Below, in pieces: positions 10,501 to 22,340 of a stretch of DNA of 64,000 nucleotides. Origin of the DNA: Galbula dea (lineage: Eukaryota; Chordata; Aves; Piciformes; Galbulidae); NCBI GenBank assembly GCA_013399015.1, contig VWZX01002915.1:62001-126000 (forward strand). The letters are read 5' to 3'. The notes below the pieces were generated by a model, which was not told where the DNA came from, searched no databases, and saw nothing but the letters and a program-made list of their open reading frames with translations. The first letter of the stretch is position 1, and every line of letters begins with the position of its first letter. The position numbers were made by a program, and so were the translations under genes.

Positions 10501-13012
10501 GGTACCAGGCTGGGGAGCAGCAGCAGCAGCAGCAGCAGCATCTGTCCTACCAAGCAGCAAAGCCAAGCACAGCCCTGGCACGTGCCCTCCTCCTCCTCCC
10601 TGCACTGTCTGGCTCAGCCCAACTCTTCCCTTGCTTTCCTCCCCCTGAATTTTTCATGCACTGTGGGCTTGGTTGCAGTTTGCAGCCCCATCCATCANAG
10701 ACCTGGAACACTGGGGCTCCTCCTTTGGGCTCCCTATGTGCCAGCCAAAATAGCAGCAGCCACATACCATATAGTGAAGAGGAGCAAGTGTCAGTGAGAA
10801 TTAAAATGACAGCTTCCAGCATTTAAGGTCTCTGAGGGTTTGTGCTTTATTAAGCAACAGTGAGTTCATGGGAAAGGACTTTTACCCGGAGCACTGGTTG
10901 TGTCTGCAAGAAAAGAGAACCAGAGACTATATTTAGGTCGAGCTGTGTGATGGGGAGGCAGGGCCAGGCACCACGGGGGCTGAGCTGGGCATCCTTGGCC
11001 CTGCCAGCATCAACCCTGTCCCTGCAGAGCCTGGAGGGGGGGGGGTGGGTCTAGGACCAGGCGATGGGGACAGCTCGGCTCTGAGATGCTGCAGAGGGAC
11101 AAGGAGAGCAGGAGGGTTTCCCCTTGCCTATGTGATGACCTCCTGAGGGTCTGGCATGCCCAGCCCCACCTCAGCCATGGCCAAGTGCATGTGGTGTGGC
11201 AGGATGTGGTCCCTCTGAGCAGGATTCACCCTGGCTGCCACTCCCTCGTGCTCAGCATCCATCCTGCCCACAGGGTAGGGAGAAAAGAGAGAGCTGAGAC
11301 CCTGAGGATCAGCATCATGGCCTCTGCCCAGTGCTGTGTGGTCCCTCCTGTGCCTCCCTCTCCCTGAAATGTGCTTTCATAATGATGGGAGTTATTTAAC
11401 AGATCAATGTTTGATCTCTTTGCCTTAGGGTCTCCCTCTTCTCACCACCCTTTCCTATTAAATATTCATTCTTCCTCCCAGATCCTGTTGCTGGAGGGAG
11501 ATGAGGAGAAAGAAAAGAGGTTCTTGGAAAGGAGGAGGGAAAATATCTAGGAGGAGAATAAAAGAAGTATTTGAAATAAATCTTGTCCCTCTCACTGCTC
11601 TGTGTGTGTTTGCCCCTGTCATGTTGTAGGACCTAGATGCTTCTAGCAGACCTGAGGAGGTTATGTGGGACCTGGGGTGAGCCTGGGCAGTGGGGCTGGT
11701 CCTGGTCCTGCCTTGGTTTGAGGAACCCATCACCATGGAGGTGGTGGAGTCACTGCTGGCTTCAGAGCTGGGAGCATGGAGACATGGTGGCTGCTTCACA
11801 CAGCAGATGGAAGCAGCTGCAGGAGGAAGGATGCAGCAGTAACATGGATCTGCAGTGGGATGGGGACATGTCTGACCTCTGACTCATCTCCCAACCTTAG
11901 CATCTCCAGAAAAGTTCCCCCCAGGGCCTCACTTGCTTGTCCTGCTCAATGTGGATGCCTTTTGTGGTCCAGGTGGCTGAGAGGGTGCATTTGCAAGCTG
12001 AGATGATTGAGGTGGGGGTTGATGGCTGCATGCTGTGGGGCAGCTCCTCTGTCCCTGCTCTGGCTGTAATGTGGAGCTGTGGGGCAGTCATAACCAAACT
12101 CAGAGTAATGGCTGTGTGCTGCCTGGGGACATGGACCATGGCTAGACCAAGTGGGATCCAGGAGGACTCAGGAAGGCATTTCTAGTCTTCAGAAGGTCTC
12201 CTGAATGTAGTCTTTGTGTTGCTATTCAGGGTCAGTGAGCAGCAGGGATTTGCAGAGCATTGTCCTGCTGAGCAGAGTGACTCTGGCCAAGCATCCCAGC
12301 CAAACTCCACCAGCTGAGTCTTGGGGTGACTCTGCTTTGTGGATACTCTGAATACCTCAAATTAGCTGAGTGGTTTTGTTTCCCTGCCAGGGGAGCAGGA
12401 GGTGTGATCATTATGTGCCCAAAGCTGTGCCCTAGATGCCATTTCAGGCCTGGCCCTTGGCAGTGTGGCTGGAAGAGCAAACCATGAGGGTGGTTGGTGC
12501 TTCTGTCCTCTTTTTTCTAGAGGGTCACCTGCTCTGACCTTCCCCATGCTCAGGACAGCTGGGCACCAACTCTTCACTCTCTCCAGAATGAGCTAGTTTG
12601 TATTTTTCCATTTAAATCTCATTTGAAGACAAGTCCATCTGGTTCCCTTCATGCTGCCAGAGGGAAAAGACTGCTCTCAGGTCAGCTTTCTACAGGGCAG
12701 CTCCTCACTGGAGAGCCTGGAGAGGTCACTCAGCCAGGACCTCTGGCTCTTCTCCTTTCCATCACAGCAGCAAGGTGAGGTAGAGCAGGGCCCCTGTAAT
12801 TGGACACTAATTGGGGATGGAAAACAGGCAGGACCCTGCAAGGGGAAAATGAAGATGAAGTGACACAAATGAGATCTAAATTGTGACCTTTTTTGGTAAG
12901 CAGGAACAGTAACTAAGTGTGACAAATGGAGAGGGGAAAAAATAACCCTGCTTTTTGTGCTCAGGGCTGATGTGGAGGTGGAGCCTTTGGTCTGTACCCA
13001 AGGAAGTGGAGC
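7576..13012. other. Intergenic, no gene recognised
   Basis: About 5.4 kb without a supportable gene or CR1. It includes an (AGC)n run near 10516-10540 and one ambiguous base at 10698. The many 60-160-residue frames show no family features. It may lie within a long LINGO3 5' intron if the 5.9 kb exon is real. Confidence 0.4.
10516..10541. repeat. (AGC)n trinucleotide microsatellite
   Basis: About eight uninterrupted AGC units between 'tgggg' and 'atctgtcc'. There is no evidence that it lies in a coding exon. Confidence 0.9.
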
Positions 13013-13014
13013 TC

Positions 13015-13632
13015 ATGGTGCTGAGCATCCCTCCTGGCTGTGTCCACTGCTGAGCATCCCTCCTGGCTGTGCCCACTGCTGGACATCATCCCTCCTAGCT
13101 GTGTCAAATCCAGAACATCCCTCCTGGCTGTGCCCACTGCTGGGCATTCCTGGCTGTGCCAAATGCTGAGCATCCCTTCTGGATGTGTCCACTGCTGGGC
13201 ATCCCTCCTGGCTGTGCCCAATCCAGGGCATCCCTCCTGGATGTGTCCAATCCAGGACATCCCTCCTGGCTGTGCCCAGTGCTGGGCATCCCTCCTGGCT
13301 GTGCCAAATCCAGAACATCCCTACTGGCTGTGTCCACTGCTAGGCATCCCTCCTGGATGTGTCCAGTCCAGGACACCCCTCCTGGCTGTTCCCACTGCTG
13401 GGCATCCCTCATGGCTGTGCCAAATGCTGAGCATCCCTCCTGGCTGTGCCCACTGCTGGGCATTCCTGGCTGTGCCAAATGCTGAGCATCCCTTCTGGAT
13501 GTGTCCACTGCTGGGCATCCCTCCTGGATGTGTCCAATCCAGGACATCCCTCCTGGCTGTTCCCACTGCTGGGCATCCCTCCTGGCTATGCCCAATCCAG
13601 GATATCCCTCCTGGCTGTGCCCAGTGCCCCAG
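13015..13632. repeat. Minisatellite, unit about 29 bp, about 21 copies
   Basis: The phrase 'catccctcctggctgtg' recurs every ~29 bp, with alternating spacers such as 'cccactgctggg', 'ccaatccagga' and 'ccaaatgctgag'. Some copies are shortened or have 'ggatgtgtcc' in place of 'ggctgtgccc'. The frames 13040-13684 (+) and 13104-13595 (-) are read entirely from this array and should not be called genes. Confidence 0.92.
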
Positions 13633-13920
13633 TGACTGGTTGGCCCATGAGTTCATTTTGGAGGCTCTACCATTCCCACCCTGAGTTCAGGGAGAGGTTT
13701 CTCTTGTACCCTCAGGGTCACTGGTTTCATCAAGCACCAGTCTTGTGGCAAAGCCATTTCCAGCCTAGGGAGTGTCCCCCTGGGGTTTGGCATCACTGCC
13801 TTTGCTCAGCCCTGCACCAACATCAGAGAAGCACTGCAAAGCCAGGTCCAAATTGTTTACTGTTGCAGTGGCAACTGGGGATGTGGTCTAGTGGATCCAG
13901 CAAAGGGCAGGGAAGGTGGG

Positions 13921-14335
13921 GAAGGGTCTAGAGCACAAGTGTTGTGAGGAGCAGCTGAGGGAACTGGGCTTGGTTAGCCTGGAGAAGAGGAGGCTCAGGG
14001 GAGACCTTCTGGCTAACTCTGCAACTCCCTGAGAGGAGGCTGGAGCCAGGTGGGGGTTGGGCTCTTCTGCCAAGTAATGAGTGGTAGGTCAAGAGGCAAC
14101 AGCCTCAGGTTGCACCAGGGAAGGTTTAGGTTGGATATTAGGAAGGATTTCTTCACTGAGAGGGTTATCAGGCATTGGCCTAGGCTGCCTAGGAGGGTGG
14201 TGGAATCACCATCAAAACCCATGGAGATGTGGTGCTTGGGGCCATGGTTCAGTGGTGAGCATGGCAGTGTTGGGTGGGTGGTGGATGGTTGGATTCCATG
14301 ATCTCAGAGGGCTTTTCCAACCATGGTGCTTCTCT
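13921..14335 (+). mobile_element. CR1 LINE fragment
   Basis: Plus-strand CR1 with 'ggagcagctgagggaactgggc', 'ggttagcctggagaagagg', 'ggaaggtttaggttgg' and a 3' end around 'ttggattccatgatctcagaggg'. It belongs to the 'gaggctcaggggagacctt' subfamily that also occurs at 26.4 kb (minus) and 44.9 kb (plus). Confidence 0.85.
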
Positions 14336-15489
14336 GACTCCTGGCATCCCTGCCAGGTGTTTGCCCTGAGGTTCTGGCTGGCTCGTGGCTGTTGCTGGTC
14401 TGGGAGTTCTGGTTCATGCTGGGACACAGAGGTAGAGCCATCCCCAGGGCAGGGACCACTCCATCCTGGGCTCAGTCCTGTGCCAGTGGGCTCCAGCTTC
14501 TCTGGCCCCATCTCAGTGACTTCCCACTCTCCAGACCCTTACAAACTAGATCTGTTTTCCTGTTTCATTTTTTACCAGCTCTGCCCCATCTCTCCAGTTC
14601 TCTCCCTTGGGTCATTTCTGGTTGTGCCCCTGCTGCCCCCCCAGCAGCCAGGAGACACCATGTCCCTGCTGGGCTGCTGCTGTGGGTAAATAGAGCTGAA
14701 TTTTTCCTCTTTCCTTGATGGTTATCCCATTTCTCCCATTTATTGGAGCAGAAAGATGCTCTTTTGGGGGCAGGTCAGTGAGAGATTTCCCTGAGGGTTT
14801 CAGTGGAGCAGCCTGTGGCTCTCCCTGCATCACATTTATCCATTTCAGTTGTTCATCTTTCAATAAGTAAAGGTCACATGGAAGCCTGACCTGCTGGGGA
14901 GTCTGATGTTAATTACACTAATGAGTAAAAGTCTCTGGCTTACTGCTCCCTGCTCTGCTATCCTGGATGCTAGGCTGGCCAGACCCTGGGCTCAGTCCCA
15001 GATTGTCTGGGTGTGCATCTCCAACAGCAGACAGGGAGTGTGGGAGAGGACAGGATGAAGGGATGAGGTTTCTGGAGGTTACCTGTGTGTCAAGTCCTTG
15101 GGCTTTGCAGCCATTTCATTGGGATTTGTGTTTTGGACACTGTGGAAAGATGATTTTCAGTTGTCTCCTTGTGCTGTTTCATCCAGAGGAGCTGAAGCAA
15201 GCTGTGCTGGACCCTTTGCTGTTTGAACACCCCTGCTCTCAGATGCCACAGCAGACCCAGATGTTGGTGCAGCCCTGGACCTATGGAATGGTGAGTGCTC
15301 CCTGGGCATGAGTGGGGAGAGAGGAGTCAGCATCATCACTGCCCTGGTACCCCATGGCAGTTGTGCACTGTGGGGATCAAAATCCAGCTCCTTTTTAGCT
15401 CATGGCCATCCCTGTTTTGTGGCATCAGCTCCCTGCTTGTTCCCATTCTCCTTTAACAGCATGGAGCAGTCAGTGTGGAGGTTTGGCCC
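14336..15489. other. Intergenic, no gene recognised
   Basis: No repeat family or coding exon recognised. A short AT-richer stretch lies near 14900-14935. Confidence 0.4.
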
Positions 15490-16015
15490 ATGTATCCCCA
15501 AATCCCAGCATGGATGGGGTGGGAAGGGAGCTCTGGGGATCACCCAGTCCAAACCCCTGCTCCAGCAGGGCACCCACAGCAGCTTGCCCAGGGTCACCTC
15601 CAGCTGCCTTGGCAATCTCTCCACACAAGGAGACTCCACAGCCTCTCTGCAAAGCCTGGGCCAGGGCTCCAACACCCTCACAACAAACCAGGTTTCTCCT
15701 CCTGGCTTCCACTTTGTGCCCAGTGCCCCTTGGCCTGGCCCTGGGCACCACTGATCAGAGCCTGGCCCCAGCCTCTTGCTCCCAACCTTCAGCTCTTGCT
15801 GGGCATTGAGCAGCTCCCCTCTGGGGCTGCTCTTCTCCAGGCTAAGCAGCCCCAGGGCTCTCAGCCTTTCCTCCTGCCAGAGCTGCTCCAGTGCCCTCAG
15901 CATCTCCTAGCCTCTGCTGGACTCTCTCCAGTAGTTCCTTGTCTCTCTGGAAGTGGGGAGCCCAGAACTGGAGCCAGGACTCCAGCTGTAGCCTCATCAG
16001 GGCAGGGCAGAGGGG
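15490..16015 (-). mobile_element. CR1 LINE fragment, young subfamily
   Basis: Minus-strand copy beginning with its 3' end at about 15490 ('aaatcccagcatgga') and running through 'cccagtccaaac', 'tctccacacaaggagactcc', 'gggctgctcttctccaggctaa' and 'ctctctccagtagttccttg'. It is nearly identical to the copies at 27.6, 43.8 and 58.9-59.5 kb, which indicates recent activity. Confidence 0.88.
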
Positions 16016-17599
16016 GATTAGTAACTGCTGAGAAGTCTCCTGGCTGGTGCCATGACTCCACAACGAGCAAGAAGTAACTCAAGTGAGGATGTGATGTGAA
16101 GCTCAGGGGTGTAAAGCTCTGATCCTGTCTCCAGACAGCAGCAGGGACCTGAGCTGTGGCCACACTAGAGTGTATGTGCAGCATTGGTTTGAAGAGCAGT
16201 GGTTCAGGGTTTGGATGGGATTTGGAAGTCCACCAGCTCCATCCTGGGAGAGGAGCTCTGGAGGCTTTGCCCTTGTTCTGCTGTTGAGATGGCAGACAGA
16301 GGGTTCAGCAGTATGGCCCTGACATCCCCTTCCCCCATGGAGACTTCTGAGCTTGGGGAAACCTCTCATGGGAAGGGAGATGCTCTCCTGATCCCACAGC
16401 CACAGCTGATGCCCCAGCCAGCATGTCTCTCTCCAAATGTCACCACTTGGTGTGATCTCCAGCCTGGAGGAGATGTGGGGGTGGTGAAGGGACCTGGCTG
16501 ACCCCCTCTGAAACCTGAGCAGGGAGGCCAGGAGGGATCTGCTCCCTGTGGGGCTCAGGCAGGGCTGGGATAAGTCATCAGCCCCCTCCCCTCCCAGGGG
16601 TTTGTTGCAGGCAGGGGTTGCTCTCTCTTCTGCCTGGCAGGAGGAGGTGGAGGTTGGATGTCAAGTGTTCTTTCCTCCATGGAATGGCATTTTGCTTTCT
16701 TTGCTCCCTGCTCCTGCCATGATAGCTGGGATGGCAACAACATTCCCAAGGCAGCAGCTGTAGACAGAACCTAGGCAATGAATTTGGTGCAGGATTGATG
16801 CTGAGCAGAGCTGAAGGGTGGAGAGAAGGCTTCTTGCTCTGCACTCTCCTTGCCTTGGACTCCCATTCTGAGCAGCTTCCCAATGGATCAGCAGCTCCCT
16901 CTCTGCACCTCTGCACCCACAGAGCTTTGCTCACAGAGCTCTGAGTGTGTTTTCCTGCAGAAAGCTGAGCAATCCTGCCAGGACTGGGTTGTTTTCCAGC
17001 CCTGGCTGCCTCTCCTGCCCTGGCTGTCCTCAGAGCAGACATCTGTCTGTCAGTCTGGCCTGTCAGTCTGTTCATCCTGCCCACGAGTCCACAGCCATCA
17101 GCTTCAGTGAAAGCCTCCTGACTGAAGCAGTGCCCGTGGGCTGGCAGCAGCTGGCCCCAGGGCTGCAGGCTCCTGCTCCAAAGGGAAGCTGGGCTCAGCC
17201 CTGCCATGGCTGAAGGCACTTTATGGGGTTGAGCCCTCAGGAACAGGCTCCTTTCTGAGGGTCAAGCCTGCAAAGGGCTGTCCTTTGCCCAGGAGCTTTG
17301 GGGAGCTGGCTGGGACTGCCCTGACTTCATCTGGAGCTGTGCCTTGGCACCACAGTGCTGCTGGAGACCAGGCTTGTAGATGCCACCACGTTCCAGGTAA
17401 GGGCTTAGGAGTTGACTTGGCCATCAGAGGTCCAGCACTGGCAGCTGGAGGCATCCATCAGGATGTGATTTCTGGGTCAGCCCCTGAGGAGCTGGGGCCA
17501 GCATCACCCAGAGGCTGAGCTTAATGAACGACCAGATCTAAGGAAGGCTGGCAAGGGAGAGCAGGCAGATTAATGAGGTCATTCACTGGGGCAAAGACT
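16016..17599. other. Intergenic, no gene recognised
   Basis: Unassigned sequence. No convincing coding or RNA feature. Confidence 0.4.
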
Positions 17600-17617
17600 G
17601 CAGGGGAGCAGTTGGCA

Positions 17618-18350
17618 CTGGGGCTGGGGAGGGCTGTACTGGGGGCTGCTGGCCAGACTGGGGCTGGGGAGGGCTGTACTGGGTGCTGCTGGCCAGTCTG
17701 GGGCTGGGGAGGGCTGTACTGGGGGCTGCTGGCCAGACTGGGGCTGGGGAGGGCTGTACTGGGTGCTGCTGGCCAGTCTGGGGCTGGGGAGGGCTGTACT
17801 GGGGGCTGCTGGCCAGACTGGGGCTGGGGAGGGCTGTACTGGGTGCTGCTGGCCAGTCTGGGGCTGGGGAGGGCTGTACTGGGGGCTGCTGGCCAGACTG
17901 GGGCTGGGGAGGGCTGTAGTGGGTGCTGCTGGCCANNNNNNNNNNNNNNNNNNNNNNNNNNNNNNNNNNNNNNNNNNNNNNNNNNNNNNNNNNNNNNNNN
18001 NNNNNNNNNNNNNNNNNNNNNNNNNNNNNNNNNNNNNNNNNNNNNNNNNNNNNNNNNNNNNNNNNNNNNNNNNNNNNNNNNNNNNNNNNNNNNNNNNNNN
18101 NNNNGGAGTGGGTTCCGCTCTCCAGTCTGGGGCTGGGGAGGGCTGTAGTGGGTGCTGCTGAGCAGTCTGGGGCTGGGGAGAGCTGTAGTGGGGGCTGCTG
18201 GCCACTCTGGGGCTGGGGAGGGCTGTGCTGGGTGCTGCTGACCAGTCTGGAGCTGGGGAGGGCTGTAGTGGGTGCTGCTGACCAGACTGGAGCTGGGGAG
18301 GGCTGTGCTGGGTGCTGCTGGCCACACTGGGGCTGGGGCTGGGGAGGAGG
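17618..18350. repeat. Minisatellite, 40-bp unit with 80-bp higher-order period; contains assembly gap
   Basis: Forty-base units ('ctggggctggggagggctgt' plus a 20-base variable half). In the part before the gap, copies alternate strictly between a 'gggggctgctggccagac' form and a 'gggtgctgctggccagtc' form, giving an 80-bp higher-order unit. About 8 units precede and 6 follow 169 N at 17936-18104. The post-gap copies have more variants (agcagt, ccactc, accaga). True array length is unknown. The 290-residue minus-strand frame 17521-18393 is an artefact of this repeat. Confidence 0.93.
17936..18104. other. Assembly gap (N)
   Basis: A run of 169 N inside the 40-bp minisatellite, so the assembler probably failed to resolve the array. 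Flanking units do not join in phase, and 'ggagtgggttccgctc' right after the gap is not part of the unit. Confidence 0.99.
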
Positions 18351-18884
18351 TGGCACTGGTGGGTACCAGCCCTAGTGCTTCACACACCCCCAAGCAGCAG
18401 CAGCAGCATCACTCAGCTTTCTGAAAGGTGGCAAACTCCAGCATATGCTTTTCTGTTATGATTATTAATCATCCTGCTCCTGCACTTCATTTATTACAGA
18501 GCTGCCTGGGGGAGAGCAGCCATGGCAGGCACAGGCTTCCTTCACATGGCCAGGGGGCACCTGGCTTCTCCCTGCTGCTTGGGAACCCCTTTGGGGGATG
18601 TCTCTGCAGAACATGGGTGCTCCTAGCAAGGAGGGAACAGTGTGGAGTTGTCCCCAGCTCAGCCTCTGCTTTGTCCTGCTTGAAAAGGTTCTGTTTTCCT
18701 CCTTCCATCCCCTTCCACATGGCTCCAGCCAAGGGGGACATGCTGGCTTTGGTGCTCTGCTCCACCCAGGTCTTGCTCCCAGGCTGTGGTTTGGTAGCTG
18801 TGGTGCAAGAGCTAAATGCTGAGGTCCTAAAGCAGCCACACACCCTGGGAGGAAGGAGGGGGAAGAAGCTGCAGGAGAAGGCCT

Positions 18885-19400
18885 GTATGGCCTCAACTTG
18901 CACCAGGGGAGGTTTAGACTAGATATCAGGAACAATTTCTTCACTGAAAGTGTTGTTAGGCATTGGCCCTGGCTGCCCAGGGCAATGGTGGAGTCACCAT
19001 CCCTGGAGGGGTTCAGAAAACATCTAGATGTGCTACTTAGGGACTTGGTTTAGTCTTAGGGACATAGTTTTAGGTGGCAGTGGTAGGTTGATGGTTGGAC
19101 TTGATGACTGGAAGGTCTCTTCCAACCTTATTCACTCTGTGATTCTATAAGGAGCAAATTCCTCTCTTTCATTTAATAATCAGCCTCCTCTTCTCCAGGC
19201 TGAACAGACCCAAGTGGCTTCAGCCATTCCTCACATGGCTTCTCCTCCAGACCCTTCCCCATCTTTCTGGCCTCCTCTGGATGTTCTCTAACAACTTGAG
19301 CTCCTTCTTGTCTTGTGGTGCCCAAAGTGCACCCAATAGTGCAGGAGAGGCCCCAGCAGCCCAGAGCAGAGTGGGACTAGCACCTCTCTCCATTGCTATC
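18885..19400. mobile_element. Tail-to-tail pair of CR1 fragments
   Basis: 18885-19150 is a plus-strand CR1 ('gcaccaggggaggtttagac' to 'ttccaaccttattcactctgtgattctataag'). From about 19165 a minus-strand fragment follows ('ctcctcttctccaggctgaac', 'ctggcctcctctggatgttctc', 'cttcttgtcttgtggtgccc'). The second copy lacks its own 3' tail, so it is a fragment of an older element. Confidence 0.82.
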
Positions 19401-21987
19401 AGTGCAGTGCTGGATGCACCCCAGGCCCCTGGGGACCCTTTTGGCTGCCAGGGCTCACTGCTGACTCAGAGCCAACTTGGCATCAGCCAAACCTCCTAGC
19501 CCCCTTTCTGCTGCCTGCTCTCCAGCCTCTCCTTCCCCACTCTGTATGGAGCAGCTCTCTGGCAGCAAAGCTGCTTTGGATGCAGCTGCAGATGAGGAGC
19601 CAAGCTCAGCCTTAGTTCCTGGGTGGTTCCTGAAGCTGTTGGGGTCTGGGACAGGGAAGCCAATGTTTCCCAGGAGCAGTGAAGGTGCAGATCTAGCTGA
19701 TGGTTGAGCCCAACTGCTTGGGTCAAAATAGGAGGTGTCCTGTCCTGCTTCTCCTCCCCTCATCTTAGAGGAGTTTTCACCTTGGTGGAGAGATGAAGAT
19801 GCTCTTGGAATATTAAATACCTCCCCAAAGCCCCTGTTGCTGCTGAGTGGCTTCTGCACCTCCTTCCCTAGTACACACAGTGACCTTTTAGAAATGGTGT
19901 ACCTTGTGGTTGTATCTAAATGTCTTCTCCTCTGGGAGCAGCTTGTGGAGATAGAGATTCAGACAAGATGTCTATCAAGGAGCAAAGCAGATTGTGGCCA
20001 ATCTGTGGCTGCCTGCTCAGCACTGCCTGGGCCACGTGCTCAGGAATCATAAGGTTGGCTCTAAAAATAAGCTTGGTGGCTTCTTTGGAGTTGTCTCCTT
20101 GGCATCTCAGCTCATTAGGGAATCCTCCTTCCTGGGTTTTCACAATGCTTATGAGGGCTGGGAGCTCCCACGGGGCAGGGAAGTGGAAAGCCCTGTGGTC
20201 ATGGCTGTTGAGGACTCAGCTGGGGCTCAGGATGGGATCATGGGGTGGGAAGATGGCTCCAGGAACATGTTAGTCCTGCTTTTTGCTGGGTAGAAAGGGT
20301 CAATCCTGCCTCCACCAAAAGCTCACATGGTCTTGCTGCTCCAACATCATCTCAGCTGGCCCTGAGGCCTGGGGCTGTTGAGCAGGAGGAGATGAGTGAG
20401 ATGCAGCAGCTGCCAGTCACCAAAATAACTCCCTTCTGTGGAAAGCTTTCCTGTTTCTCAAGCAGCTCCTCCAAGTCATGCCTGGGGACACGTTCTGCAG
20501 TGACCCAGCAGGAGCCTGTCTCCTCACACAGACCTTTCTCCTCGTGCTTTCCTCTCCCCCTATCTCTGAGATGTCAGGAAGATCTGCTTCTCTTTGAGCA
20601 TCCTCCAGAAGGACCACAAGGGGAACTACCAGGACCATGACCACCACACATCCCAGCCCTGCTGCTGGCCTCTGCTGTGGCTGTTGAGTGCAGTCACTCA
20701 GCTGCCTGCTGCTCTGGGGAGCCCCAGTCTTGGGGCATGCACCAGGTGCTGGAGGCAGGAGCCACCAGGGTGTGTGGGGCCACAGAGCTTGCTGGGTGCT
20801 CTCCTGGAGCTGCCCCTTCAGTTCTCCCCTCTGCTCCTCCAGCTCTAGCTTCCTGCCTGTTCCTCCCTTTGCTGGGAAATGAACTGACCCAGAAAAACAT
20901 GCTCTGGGTACATCAAGAGTAGCAGAGCCAGGAGAATTTATTTCCCAGGCAGATTCTGATGGGATTAGGAATAACTCTTTGCTAGATAATTCTCCATTAG
21001 GTCTGGTGATTGATTTCCTTCTTTCCTACCCCCAGCTCTCTCCTACTTCTCCTCCTCCTCCTCCTCCTTGTTTCAACTGGATCATTCTGATGCTTGGTTT
21101 GCTAATTGCCTGATCACTAGATCCTCATCAGAGGGAGCCACAGGGACATCACTGGCCTCCTCTGACCCTCCCAATTTCCTGCCTCTTTGGTTATGCCTCA
21201 GCTCCCATTTAATCTTCTCCTCTCCCCAGCAGAAGCTGGGTTGTTTCTCCTGCCCTAGGCAGAGGGACAAACCTGCTGGTGTCACCACCAGAGCCAAGGA
21301 AGGACCTGGGGATGCCCCCTTCAGCTCCTCCCTATCACCTCCATCCTCCCCCCCAGTGCCCTCTGGTCTTGTCTGGGACTTTTCCAAGCTCAGTGGGGTC
21401 ACAAACCAGGCTGGAGGCAATGGGTGAAGCAAAGCTGCAGGAGCCACAGGTGTGGTTTTGGGTCATGGCACAAGAAGCCATGGAGATGTTGAGCAACCCA
21501 GGTCACCTTCAGTCCCCAACTCAGTGCCCCCAGCAAATGTCCCTGGGAACTACACAGTGCTGTGGGCAGAGGCTCCCACAGTGGTGCCTGGAGAACCACA
21601 GCTCAGTCCCTGAGTTCCCATTCAGGGGTGGAGGTTTGCTCTGGCAGCAATGAGAAATGCCTAAAAGTCCCAGCAGGGACCCAGGTCACCCCATAGGTGC
21701 CTCAGGTCAATGGCAGCAGCAGCACCAGTGAGAGCTGAGGATGAAGCAGACTTCCCAGGGCCTTGGTTTTCTCCCTTTGCAGCTCAAAAGCCATATCTGA
21801 GTGGCTTTGTTTTCTCCTAGTTGCAAGGTGTCATTGGAGGCTCAGGGATTTCCAGCAGGGGAGGAGGAGCAGACATCTGGACAGGCTTTGGGACAGGACT
21901 GGAGAGCTGGGCTCCTTTTCTGGTCTTGAAGATCTCTGTCCTGTGGCAGCTCTGGCTCCAGGCATCCTGTGTTACCTGCAACCCCTG
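19401..21987. other. Intergenic, no gene recognised
   Basis: No coding exon or repeat family recognised. Contains a short (CTC)n run at about 21048-21067. Confidence 0.4.
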
Positions 21988-22340
21988 GTGAGGGTGGCAG
22001 AGCTGGGGGTGGTGTTGCCTTCACCCCAGTGAGCATGGCAGAGCTGCCTTCACCCCTGGTGAGCATGGCAGAGCTGGAGATGGTGTTACCTTCACCCCAG
22101 TGAGCATAGCAGAGCTGGGGATGGTGTTGCCTTCACCCCAGTGAGCATGGCAGAGCTGGGGGTGATGTTGCCTTCACCCCAGTGAGCATAGCAGAGCTGG
22201 GGATGGTGTTGCCTTCACCCCAGTGAGCATGGCAGAGCTGGGGGTAGTGTTGCCTTCAGCCCTGGTGAGCATGGCAGAGCTGGGGATGGTGATACCTTCA
22301 CCCTGGTGAGCATGGCAGAGCTGGGGGTGATGTTGCCTTC
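21988..22340. repeat. Minisatellite, unit 41 bp, about 8 copies
   Basis: 'gagcatggcagagctgg' (or 'gagcatagc...') recurs at 22031, 22061, 22102, 22143, 22184, 22225, 22267 and 22308, a 41-bp period with one shortened 30-bp copy. The second half of the unit is 'ggtgttgccttcaccccagt' with minor variants. Confidence 0.92.

Noticed and set aside
13015..13632. CRISPR-like regular repeat
   Set aside because: Repeats are directly tandem with similar variable parts and no unique spacers; the host is a vertebrate.
13040..13684. 214-residue plus-strand frame with regular HPSWLC peptides
   Set aside because: Translation of the 29-bp minisatellite.
17521..18393. A 290-residue minus-strand frame rich in QPSPAP repeats
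   Set aside because: It is read through the 40-bp minisatellite and the N gap, and overlapping frames in the same array are equally long.
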